Shown here: positions 57,277 through 64,000 of the stretch, piece after piece | How positions within the stretch are numbered: position 1 is the stretch's first letter | Layout of the letters: every line of letters starts with the position of its first letter | DNA from: CAHJXF01 sp038240015 | GTDB taxonomy: Bacteria > Pseudomonadota > Gammaproteobacteria > Burkholderiales > Burkholderiaceae_D | DNA length: 64,000 nucleotides | Direction: 5' to 3' | NCBI GenBank assembly: GCA_038240015.1 | Contig: JBBSEF010000008.1 | Coordinates: 1 to 64,000 of the forward strand | Translations under genes and position numbers: made by a program | The notes under the pieces: model-generated | The model's input: only the letters and a program-made list of their open reading frames with translations | Told to the model about the DNA's origin: nothing | The model's database searches: none

Positions 57277-57606
57277 TCATACACCCCACACGACATCGCG
57301 CTTGTCCCTGACCGCGCGTTCGAGCATGTCGATCAATGGAAAGGCGCGCTGCGCGAGTCCGACCGAGATCGTCTGACCCGGTTGATCGTCGGCGGCGTTC
57401 TGTGCGCTGTCCTTCTCGGTGCGGCGCGACGCATCGGCGGCAGCCTTGAGCTTCGCCAAGGCGTCCGCAGCTTCGGCGGCCGTGATGATGCCTTGCGGCG
57501 CCGACTCGGGTTCGAACGGCTTGCCGACGACCGAGAGCAGCATCTTCGCGTGCTCGGGGTACATCGGTATGTCGGCGGCGGCTTTCGATTTGAACGTGAC
57601 GAGCAT
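57277..57606 (-). CDS. DUF1840 protein (copy 2)
   Basis: This 109-residue paralogue of the gene at 52856-53188 starts MLVTFKSKAAADIPMYPEHAKMLLSVVGKP and has the shared GIITAAEAADALAKLKAAADA core, ending RAVRDKRDVVWGV. Strong Shine-Dalgarno GGAGGT precedes the ATG at 57606; the open frame extends further up but is not needed. Function unknown. Confidence 0.9.
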   Translation of the reverse strand: MLVTFKSKAAADIPMYPEHAKMLLSVVGKPFEPESAPQGIITAAEAADALAKLKAAADASRRTEKDSAQNAADDQPGQTISVGLAQRAFPLIDMLERAVRDKRDVVWGV

Positions 57607-57719
57607 GATGTTCGACCTCCGTGAGAATGAACCGACGCGCATTGTCCCGAACTCGATCAAGCCGGTCGTCACGAACGCAATGAAGTTCTCGATCGGGCAA
57701 ACGCGCGAAGGGTACTTGA

Positions 57720-58313
57720 ATGCTCTTCCTGAATGATTTTCCAAACAGCGCGCGAATGATGCGCCCAAAGATGCGCCTGCCGACGATCATTGTCGCCGCG
57801 GTCCTTCTCGCGGCCTGCTTTCCCCACTACGACTGGCGCGATTTTCGGCCCGACTGCGCGCGCGGCTGGTGCGGCTTCGTTGCGAGCTTTCCGGGCCGCG
57901 TCACGAGCGCGACGCGCGAGGTGCCCGTGAACGACATGCGCTTGCCGCTTGCGCTGCACGTCGTGACGATCGGCGACGTCACGTTTGCGATCGGTGCGTT
58001 CGAGTTGCTGCCGGGCGCCAGTGCCGCCGCGGCCCGTCGAACCTTCGAGAAAAAATTGCTCGCCGATGTCGGCGCGTCCGCCGGCCGCGCGGGTCGTGTC
58101 ACGCTGCACGCGGCCGATCGCAGCGACATCGAAGCCGCTAGCTTCGAAGCCGAGGGACAGCGCGAAAGCAAGCGGTTGCGCGTCGTCGCGCGTTTCGTTC
58201 GGCGTCAAGGTCGCGAGGTCGAGATCCTCGTGATCGGTCCGACAGAAGTGCTTGAGAGCAAGTCGGGCCGTCAGGCGATCGAGACCTTCTTCACTTCACT
58301 GAAGCTCGATTGA
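57720..58313 (+). CDS. Hypothetical lipoprotein
   Basis: This 197-residue lipoprotein is of unknown family. The signal ends LPTIIVAAVLLAAC. Mature part: CFPHYDWRDFRPDCARGWCGFVASFPGRV with two further cysteines, followed by an alpha-beta region (FEKKLLADVGASAGRAGRVTLHAADRS). AAGGG precedes the ATG at 57720; ATGs at 57756 and 57759 would give a more ordinary signal length but weaker Shine-Dalgarno. Its last 23 bases overlap the end of the tetR gene on the other strand. Confidence 0.72.
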   Translation: MLFLNDFPNSARMMRPKMRLPTIIVAAVLLAACFPHYDWRDFRPDCARGWCGFVASFPGRVTSATREVPVNDMRLPLALHVVTIGDVTFAIGAFELLPGASAAAARRTFEKKLLADVGASAGRAGRVTLHAADRSDIEAASFEAEGQRESKRLRVVARFVRRQGREVEILVIGPTEVLESKSGRQAIETFFTSLKLD

Positions 58314-58977
58314 CCGCGCGGCCCACGACGCGACGCGGACGCTTGACTGCGCGCTTGCCGTCGACGTGATCGGCAATCAGCTGCTGCGAATTCTTCCGCA
58401 CCAGCGCACCGCTTTCATCGACCAGCCAGATTCTGATCAGGCCGGACAGGAAAATCACGGTGCCCGAGGCCGCGCGCGCCGGAGTGAGACCCTCGCGCAG
58501 CAACCCGCGGCGCTGCGCGTCGCGATACAGGGCGCCCAGCTTGCCTCGCAGATCGAGATGCATGCTACACGCGGTCTCGAGATCGCGCGCGAACTCGTCG
58601 ACGTATTCGCACTTGAAGCTCACGATCTGGAACGTGCGTCGTGTGGGCTCATCGTTGACGACGCTGTCGACGACGAAGTTCAAAAAGTGCTCGATGCGCT
58701 CGAGCGGGTCGAGCGAGTTCAGCATCGCTTTGCACCCGCTCGCAAGCGCTACGTCCGAACAATCCACCAGCGGCAACCGCACCTCGTCGCGCATGGCAAA
58801 AAACAATTCGGCCTTGTCGGCGAAGTGCCAGTAGATCGCGCCGCGCGTGACGCCTGCAGCCGTCGCGATCTGCTCGAGCGTGGTCCTGGTCACGCCGTTG
58901 TGATAGAAGACTTCGCGGGCGGCGGCGATGATCGCGCGGCGCGTTTCCTGCGATTCTTCCTTTGTGCGACGGGCCAT
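58291..58977 (-). CDS. TetR-family repressor of the RND efflux operon
   Basis: This 228-residue regulator is of the AcrR/TtgR type. The N-terminal HTH is RRAIIAAAREVFYHNGVTRTTLEQIATAAGVTRGAIYWHFADKAELF, the classical TetR motif. The first residues MARRTKEESQETRRAI and the length fit TtgR/AcrR. Divergent from the RND adaptor gene with a 334-base gap that holds a matching operator. Expected to be released by drugs or solvents. A 30-residue basic tail (KRAVKRPRRVVGRAV) is extra. Confidence 0.93.
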   Translation of the reverse strand: MARRTKEESQETRRAIIAAAREVFYHNGVTRTTLEQIATAAGVTRGAIYWHFADKAELFFAMRDEVRLPLVDCSDVALASGCKAMLNSLDPLERIEHFLNFVVDSVVNDEPTRRTFQIVSFKCEYVDEFARDLETACSMHLDLRGKLGALYRDAQRRGLLREGLTPARAASGTVIFLSGLIRIWLVDESGALVRKNSQQLIADHVDGKRAVKRPRRVVGRAVNRASVK

Positions 58978-59311
58978 GTCGTTCGTCTTTCGGGAGAAGG
59001 CGCGCGGCTGCGGGGTTCGGTTGTTTACTCGACGGACATACCTGCCATAACCTTCCAGGTACTTTACATACAACCGTGATTGTATGATTATCCGCGTTTA
59101 CAATTTACGACGCCACTAGTGACCGCGGCAATATTTCAGGGTTCGCGCCTCGTCGGGTCGACATAGTCGCGGTTTTGCGCGCTTCCAGTCCGGATTCTCG
59201 TCTGCCTATCTCGTTCATCCTGTCTCGTCAGGTTTTTCGTGCAGCGTCGTCGGCGCGAGAGCCTATTCGCGCCTGCCCGTTTTCGGCCTCGCGTTTTCTT
59301 TCACGTTCGCC
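58978..59311. other. Divergent control region of the RND operon
   Basis: This stretch of 334 bases separates the tetR start and the adaptor start. It contains the operator described separately and a good -10-like TACAAT at 59099-59104, just downstream of the operator, with a weak -35. The remaining 200 bases up to the adaptor show no gene or RNA; a long 5' leader is possible. Confidence 0.5.
59067..59086. promoter_or_regulatory. TtgR/AcrR-type operator
   Basis: CATACAA-CCGTGA-TTGTATG is a perfect inverted repeat with 7-bp arms and a 6-bp spacer. It is very like the operators of AcrR (TACATACATTTATGAATGTATGTA) and TtgR (TTTACAAACAACCATGAATGTAAGTA). It lies in the middle of the tetR-RND gap, suited to control both genes. 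Confidence 0.82.
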
Positions 59312-60601
59312 ATGAACTCAAGCCCACATTTTTCTTTCGCATTCAATGCCGTCCGCGACGTCGTCCGGCGCGGCGGCCGCTCATTCGACATCCTGACGGC
59401 GCTCTGCATCGTTGCGGCGGTGGCGCTGACGGGCTGCGGCAACAAGGACCAGCAGCAAGGCGGCGGTCCCGGCGGTCCCGGCGGTCCGGGGGGGCCGGGC
59501 GGTCAGGCTCTTCCGGTCACCGTCATCGAGGCGCAACTGCGACGGGTGCCGGTCAATATCGAAGCGGTCGGCCAGAGCGAAGGCTCGAAGGAAGTTCAAG
59601 TGCGCGCGCGCGTGTCGGGCATTCTGTTGAAGCAGCGCTACACCGAAGGCGACCGCGTGAAGTCGGGGGCGGTGCTGTTCCAGATCGATCCGGCGCCTTA
59701 TGAGATCGCGCTCGCGCAGGCTCGTGCCGCACTCGCGCAAGCGCGTGCGACGCTCGATCAGTCGCAACGCGAAGAGGATCGCCTGAAGCCGCTCGCGGCC
59801 GAACAGGCGATCAGCGGCCGCGAGTACGACACCGCGATATCGACCCGCAAGACGTCGCAGGCGCAAGTGATGGCGCGCCAGGCCGACGTGCGCGGCGCCG
59901 ACCTCAATCTGGGCTACACCAAAGTGATCGCGCCGATATCGGGCGTGACCGGACGCGCCGTCAATTCCGAAGGATCGCTCGTGACCCTGGGGACCGACTC
60001 GTCGTTGCTGACGACGATCTCGCAGACCGATCCAATCTGGATTCGCTTCTCGTTCGCCGAGCCCGAATACGCGAGGGTGCGCAGCAACGAGCGCAATGCG
60101 CAGGTGCATCTGCTGTTGGCCGATGGAAAGCAATATGCCGAGGCAGGCAAGCTCAACTTCGCGGCATCGACCGTCGATCGCACGCTGGGCACCATCCAGT
60201 TGCGCGCCGAGGTGCCCAATCAGGCGCTCGCTATTCTTCCCGGACAGTTCGTTCGCGTGCGCGTCACGATCGGCGAAGAGGAGGTCTTCCTCGTTCCGCA
60301 GTCCGCCGTATCGACCAGCGATCGCGGCAAGAGCGTGTGGGTGGTCGGGCCCGACAACAAGGCAACCCCGAGACCGGTCGAGGTCGGCGAATGGCAAGGC
60401 GCATCGTGGGCCGTCAAGAAGGGCTTGCAGCCCGGTGACAAGGTGATCATCGACAACCTCGTCAAGCTGCGGCCCGACGCTCCGGTCGCACCGCATCCGC
60501 CGCAGTCGGCGCCCTCGGGGGGACCGCCGCAGCCGGGACAGCCGCAGGGGCAGACGCCCGCGCAAGCGGCGCCCCCCAAGGCCGCTGACGGCAAGTCGTG
60601 A
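59312..60601 (+). CDS. RND efflux periplasmic adaptor (lipoprotein)
   Basis: This 429-residue membrane-fusion protein of the AcrA/MexA type has the lipobox VALTGC with Cys42, then a Gly/Pro linker (GGPGGPGGPGGPGGQ), barrel and lipoyl parts (VQVRARVSGILLKQRYTEGDRVKSGAVLFQIDPAPYE), an alpha-hairpin (ARAALAQARATLDQSQREEDRLKPL) and the beta-barrel and membrane-proximal domains (LNLGYTKVIAPISGVTGR). A Pro/Gln/Ala-rich tail ends it. It joins the pump to the outer-membrane channel. The signal peptide has a long N-region of about 26 residues; another start is possible. Confidence 0.93.
   Translation: MNSSPHFSFAFNAVRDVVRRGGRSFDILTALCIVAAVALTGCGNKDQQQGGGPGGPGGPGGPGGQALPVTVIEAQLRRVPVNIEAVGQSEGSKEVQVRARVSGILLKQRYTEGDRVKSGAVLFQIDPAPYEIALAQARAALAQARATLDQSQREEDRLKPLAAEQAISGREYDTAISTRKTSQAQVMARQADVRGADLNLGYTKVIAPISGVTGRAVNSEGSLVTLGTDSSLLTTISQTDPIWIRFSFAEPEYARVRSNERNAQVHLLLADGKQYAEAGKLNFAASTVDRTLGTIQLRAEVPNQALAILPGQFVRVRVTIGEEEVFLVPQSAVSTSDRGKSVWVVGPDNKATPRPVEVGEWQGASWAVKKGLQPGDKVIIDNLVKLRPDAPVAPHPPQSAPSGGPPQPGQPQGQTPAQAAPPKAADGKS
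59462..59497 (+). repeat. 9-bp tandem repeat coding for Gly-Gly-Pro
   Basis: Four 9-bp units, GGCGGTCCC, GGCGGTCCC, GGCGGTCCG and GGGGGGCCG, code for the collagen-like (Gly-Gly-Pro)n linker just after the lipobox. Three units are nearly identical in DNA, so slippage that keeps the frame is plausible. Confidence 0.9.
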
Positions 60602-60619
60602 GCTGACACCGGAGCGCAT

Positions 60620-63600
60620 ATGTCGAAGTTTTTTATCCTGCGTCCGATTTTCGCAGCCGTTATCTCGATCATCGTCGTGCTTGCGGGGCTGGTGTCCCTG
60701 AGCGTATTGCCGATCGCGCAATATCCCGAGATCGCGCCGCCCACCGTCACCATCACCGCGGTTTATCCGGGCGCAAGTTCGGAAACATTGTCGAAGACCG
60801 TGGCCGCGCCGATCGAAGAGCAGCTCTCGGGGATCGAGAACCTGCTTTACTTCAGTTCGACTTCGAACAGCGCCAACGGTCAGGTCGCGATCACCGCGAC
60901 CTTCCAGGTCGGCTCCAACGGCGACAAGGCGCAGCTCGACGTCAACAATCGCGTGCAGATCGCCACGCCGCGCTTGCCGCAGGAAGTCCAGCGTCAAGGC
61001 CTGACGGTGCAAAAGCGTTCGAACAATTTCTTGCTGGTCGCCGCGCTTTATTCGAAGGACGGCAAGGTCGACACCTTGCGCCTGTCGAATTTCGCCACGA
61101 TCAACCTGGTGGACGAGATCAAGCGGATACCGGGTGTCGGCGATGTAATCAACTTCCTCGCTCGCGACTACTCGATGCGTGTGTGGCTGAACCCCGCGAA
61201 GATGGCGCAACTGGGCGTCACGCCTTCGGATGTGCAAGCAGCGATCACTGCGCAGAACCAACAATACGCGGCCGGACGCATCGGCGCCGAGCCCGCGTCG
61301 AAAGATCAGGAGCTCGTCTATACGGTGACGACCAAGGGCCGTCTCGTCGATGCCGCGGAGTTCGGCAACATCGTCCTGCGCTCGAACGGGCCAAACGGCG
61401 CGCTGCGCATCCACGACGTGGCCCGAGTCGAGCTCGGTGCGCAGAGCTACGACGTGTCGAGTTATCTGAACGACAAGCCCAACATCCCGATCGGCGTGTT
61501 CCTGCAAAGCGGCGCCAACGCGCTCGAGGTCGAGAAGGCCGTCAAGGCGCGCTTCGAAGCGTTGAAGCCGACCTTCCCCGAAGGCGCCGAAATCGTCATC
61601 CCGTTCAACACCACCAACTTCGTTCGCGCGTCGATCAACGAAGTCGTTCACACCTTCATCATCGCGGCAATCCTCGTGATCCTAGTGGTGTTCGTGTTCT
61701 TGCAGACGTGGAGGGCGACGCTGATCCCGGCGATCGCGGTGCCGGTCTCGCTGATCGGCACATTCGCGGGGCTCTACGTCTTCGGCTTCTCGATCAACAC
61801 CCTAACCTTGTTTGCGATGGTGCTCGCGATCGGTATCGTCGTCGACGATGCGATCGTCGTGCTCGAAAACGTCGAGCGCCTGATGCGAGAAGAAGGGCTC
61901 GACGCGAAGACCGCCGCGATCGAAGCGATGCGCGAAGTGCAGGGCGCGGTGATCGCAATCGTGATGGTGCTCGCCGCGGTATTCATCCCGGTCGCGTTTC
62001 TGGGCGGCATTGCGGGTCAGCTCTACAAGCAGTTCGCAGTCACCGTGACGGTGGCGGTGGTGTTGTCGGGCATCGTGGCGTTGACGCTCACGCCGGCGTT
62101 GTGCGCGCTGTTGCTCAAGCCCGGCGAGAACCACGAATCGAAATATTTTCGATGGTTCAACCGCGGCTTCGACAAGGTTTCAGGAACCTATCGCGCCTTC
62201 GTCAAACGCAGTCTCGCGCATCGAATCATTTCGTTGTTGATCTTCGCGGGCTTGCTGGTCGTCGTCGCGCTCTTGTTCTGGCGCATCCCCGGCTCGCTGG
62301 TGCCGCCCGAAGATCAGGGCTACATCATCTCGTCGGTGCAGTTGCCCGACGGTGCGAGCCTGAAGCGCACCGAGCGCACCACCGCGCAGTTGCGCGACAT
62401 GGTGAAAGACAACGAGGCGATCGCCTACATGTTCGTGATCAACGGCTTCGATTTCATCGCGGGCGGCAACAAGACCAATGCGGCGACCATCTTCGTGCCG
62501 ATGAAAGATTATTCCGAGCGCAAGGGCACCGCCGATCAATTGGTCGGGCAGTTCTTCGGCGCCAATGGACGCATCGGCGACGGCCTCGTGCTCGCATTCA
62601 ATCCGCCCGCCATTCAGGGGCTCGGATCGACCGGCGGCTACGAGGTCTATGTGCAGGACCGAACCGCGAACGCCGATCCGGTGCGGCTGGCGAGCGTAGT
62701 CAAGGATTTCTCGGCTGCGATGATGGCCGATCCGCGACTGGGCGCGCAGAATACTTTCTTTCGACCGACGATTCCACAACTGCGCGTCGATGTCGATCGC
62801 GAGAAAGCTATCGCGTTGGGCGTACCGGTCGCCGATGTGTACACCGCACTGCAGGCGACGATGGGCGCGCTCTACGTCAACGACTTCAACTTGTCGGGTC
62901 GGACCTTCCGCGTGCAGATCCAGGCGGACGCGCCTTACCGCGCGCAACCCGAGGACATCGGCAACATCTATGTGCGTGCGTCACCGCCCCCCGGTTCACA
63001 ACCGGGTTCGCAATCGAATGCGCAATCGAATGCGCAGAGCAGTGTCACCGCCCCCGGCATCACGAACAACATGATTCCGTTGAAGGCCCTCATCAAGGTC
63101 GAAAACATCATTGGCGCCGAACAACTCGAACGCTACAACGGGTTCGTCGCCGCGAAGATCTTCGGTAACGGCAAGCCGGGCGTGTCGTCGGGTGAAGCGA
63201 TTCGCGCAGTCGAGGAGATCGCGGCGAAGACCTTGCCGCAGGGCTATCAGATCGAGTGGACCGGTCAGGCGTATCAGGAGAAGCGTACCGGCAATGCGTC
63301 GATCTTCGCCTTCGGCCTCGCGATCATCATGGTCTATCTGATCCTGTCGGCTCTCTACGAACGCTGGGGTCTTCCGGCCGCGGTGCTGCTCGCGGTGCCG
63401 TTCGCGCTCGCGGGCGCTCTGGGCTTCGTGTTCATCCGGGGCATGAACAACGACATCTATTTCCAGATCGGCCTGGTGGTGCTGATCGGGCTCGCGGCGA
63501 AGAACGCGATCCTGATCGTGGAGTTCGCCGAGCAGGCGCTACTCGAAGGGCAGTCGCGCTTCGAAGCGGCGATGACCGCGGCGCGACTGCGCTTTAGGCC

Positions 63601-63886
63601 GATCGTGATGACGTCGCTCGCGTTCGTGCTCGGCGTCTCGCCGCTGATCGTCGCCACCGGCGCGGGCGCGGGTGCGCGCCAGGCGATGGGAACCGGCGTG
63701 TTCGGAGGCATGCTCATCGCCACCTTCATCGCGCCGATCTTCATCCCGCTCTTCTTCACGCTGCTCGCGCGCCAGCCCAAGCCGAAGGAAGTCGAGAAGG
63801 CACATCGCGAACACGAAGAGGCGCAACACGCGATGCATCCCGACCAGCACGCCGAAGCGGCGAAGAAGGAGGGCGATCATGCGTAA
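60620..63886 (+). CDS. RND multidrug efflux pump, HAE-1 family
   Basis: This 1088-residue inner-membrane pump of the AcrB/MexB type has twelve expected membrane helices. It starts MSKFFILRPIFAAVISIIVVLAG. The proton relay residues are Asp409 and Asp410 (GIVVDDAIVVLENVERLM) and Lys961 (IGLAAKNAILIVEFA). The late loop (residues about 790-815) has a Ser/Gln/Asn repeat, GSQPGSQSNAQSNAQSS. The C-terminal tail is His-rich. It captures drugs from the periplasm and membrane. The gap from the adaptor gene is 18 bases; the operon order is adaptor-pump-outer membrane factor. Confidence 0.95.
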   Translation: MSKFFILRPIFAAVISIIVVLAGLVSLSVLPIAQYPEIAPPTVTITAVYPGASSETLSKTVAAPIEEQLSGIENLLYFSSTSNSANGQVAITATFQVGSNGDKAQLDVNNRVQIATPRLPQEVQRQGLTVQKRSNNFLLVAALYSKDGKVDTLRLSNFATINLVDEIKRIPGVGDVINFLARDYSMRVWLNPAKMAQLGVTPSDVQAAITAQNQQYAAGRIGAEPASKDQELVYTVTTKGRLVDAAEFGNIVLRSNGPNGALRIHDVARVELGAQSYDVSSYLNDKPNIPIGVFLQSGANALEVEKAVKARFEALKPTFPEGAEIVIPFNTTNFVRASINEVVHTFIIAAILVILVVFVFLQTWRATLIPAIAVPVSLIGTFAGLYVFGFSINTLTLFAMVLAIGIVVDDAIVVLENVERLMREEGLDAKTAAIEAMREVQGAVIAIVMVLAAVFIPVAFLGGIAGQLYKQFAVTVTVAVVLSGIVALTLTPALCALLLKPGENHESKYFRWFNRGFDKVSGTYRAFVKRSLAHRIISLLIFAGLLVVVALLFWRIPGSLVPPEDQGYIISSVQLPDGASLKRTERTTAQLRDMVKDNEAIAYMFVINGFDFIAGGNKTNAATIFVPMKDYSERKGTADQLVGQFFGANGRIGDGLVLAFNPPAIQGLGSTGGYEVYVQDRTANADPVRLASVVKDFSAAMMADPRLGAQNTFFRPTIPQLRVDVDREKAIALGVPVADVYTALQATMGALYVNDFNLSGRTFRVQIQADAPYRAQPEDIGNIYVRASPPPGSQPGSQSNAQSNAQSSVTAPGITNNMIPLKALIKVENIIGAEQLERYNGFVAAKIFGNGKPGVSSGEAIRAVEEIAAKTLPQGYQIEWTGQAYQEKRTGNASIFAFGLAIIMVYLILSALYERWGLPAAVLLAVPFALAGALGFVFIRGMNNDIYFQIGLVVLIGLAAKNAILIVEFAEQALLEGQSRFEAAMTAARLRFRPIVMTSLAFVLGVSPLIVATGAGAGARQAMGTGVFGGMLIATFIAPIFIPLFFTLLARQPKPKEVEKAHREHEEAQHAMHPDQHAEAAKKEGDHA

Positions 63887-64000
63887 GCATCGACTGTGGG
63901 CTGCAATGAACTCGAGTGCACTCGAGGCCCGCATCGCGTTCTTCGCGATGACGGTGGCGTGCCTCTCGGGCTGTGCAGTCGGCCCTGACTACAAGCGGCC
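63879..64000 (+). CDS. Outer-membrane efflux factor, NodT/OprM type (partial)
   Basis: The gene begins 8 bases before the pump stop (ATG 63879; AAGGAGG lies upstream) and is cut by the right edge after about 40 codons. The visible part has a signal peptide with lipobox SGCAVGPDYKR, the exact lipoprotein N-terminus of NodT-family outer membrane channels (GCxxGPdYxrP). It would be the TolC-like channel of the tripartite pump. Confidence 0.88.
   Translation, partial: MRKHRLWAAMNSSALEARIAFFAMTVACLSGCAVGPDYKR

Noticed and set aside
59381..61651. 756-codon open frame antisense to the RND adaptor and pump genes
   Set aside because: Shadow of the efflux genes; Arg-rich without hydrophobic or domain pattern.

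Overview
This window is a GC-rich chromosomal segment of a betaproteobacterium, most likely in the order Burkholderiales. The placement rests on gene content and order. There is a topB–smg–dprA–LysM block divergent from def–fmt–lysE–rsmB–DUF4390–ntrY–ntrX–trkA–trkH. MetH is split into two adjacent genes. Families DUF3567, DUF1840 and DUF4390, typical of this order, are also present. The species cannot be named from the sequence alone. Nearly all DNA is coding. No rRNA, tRNA, CRISPR array, intact transposon or prophage was seen.

Layout. (1) 1-7354: a molybdenum hydroxylase locus of the carbon monoxide dehydrogenase type: coxS, coxL, coxM, then the maturation genes coxD, coxE, coxG. An XdhC-type cofactor gene reads away from it and leaves the window on the left. 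The large subunit carries the AYRGAGR active-site loop of form II enzymes, so its true substrate is open. (2) 7355-13982: an accessory stretch with a broken antitoxin gene, a di-haem cytochrome lipoprotein, a membrane cNMP-binding protein, an S41 protease lipoprotein, small lipoproteins and a SET-domain methyltransferase. (3) 14013-25743: a fused membrane/spermidine-synthase-like protein, an Ada-AlkA fusion with ogt (alkylation repair), a cation diffusion facilitator with a BON protein, a LysR regulator with an aldo/keto reductase, a 3-hydroxybutyrate oligomer hydrolase (PHB metabolism) and a fasciclin protein. (4) 25809-46926: the conserved housekeeping core covering topology and DNA uptake, N-formylmethionine handling, rRNA methylation, the NtrY/NtrX two-component system, Trk potassium uptake and methionine synthase. 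(5) 47005-58313: a second accessory stretch with a transglutaminase, a YcaQ-like glycosylase, a tightly overlapped CHASE2 / secreted protein / M48 protease operon in relatively AT-rich DNA, a very large membrane patatin, and two DUF1840 paralogues. (6) 58291-64000: a TetR repressor divergent from an RND efflux operon (adaptor, pump, and an outer-membrane factor cut by the right edge), with a clear TtgR/AcrR-like operator between them.

The most interesting items for follow-up are the CHASE2–secreted protein–M48 operon, the RND operator, the G8 tract just after the lipobox codons of the S41 protease, the shared CGGHDDG motif in two unrelated lipoproteins, the form II cox locus with a REP-like element inside it, and the NtrX protein that lacks its AAA+ domain. 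I found nothing that can be called a new system with confidence. The CHASE2 operon is the best candidate.
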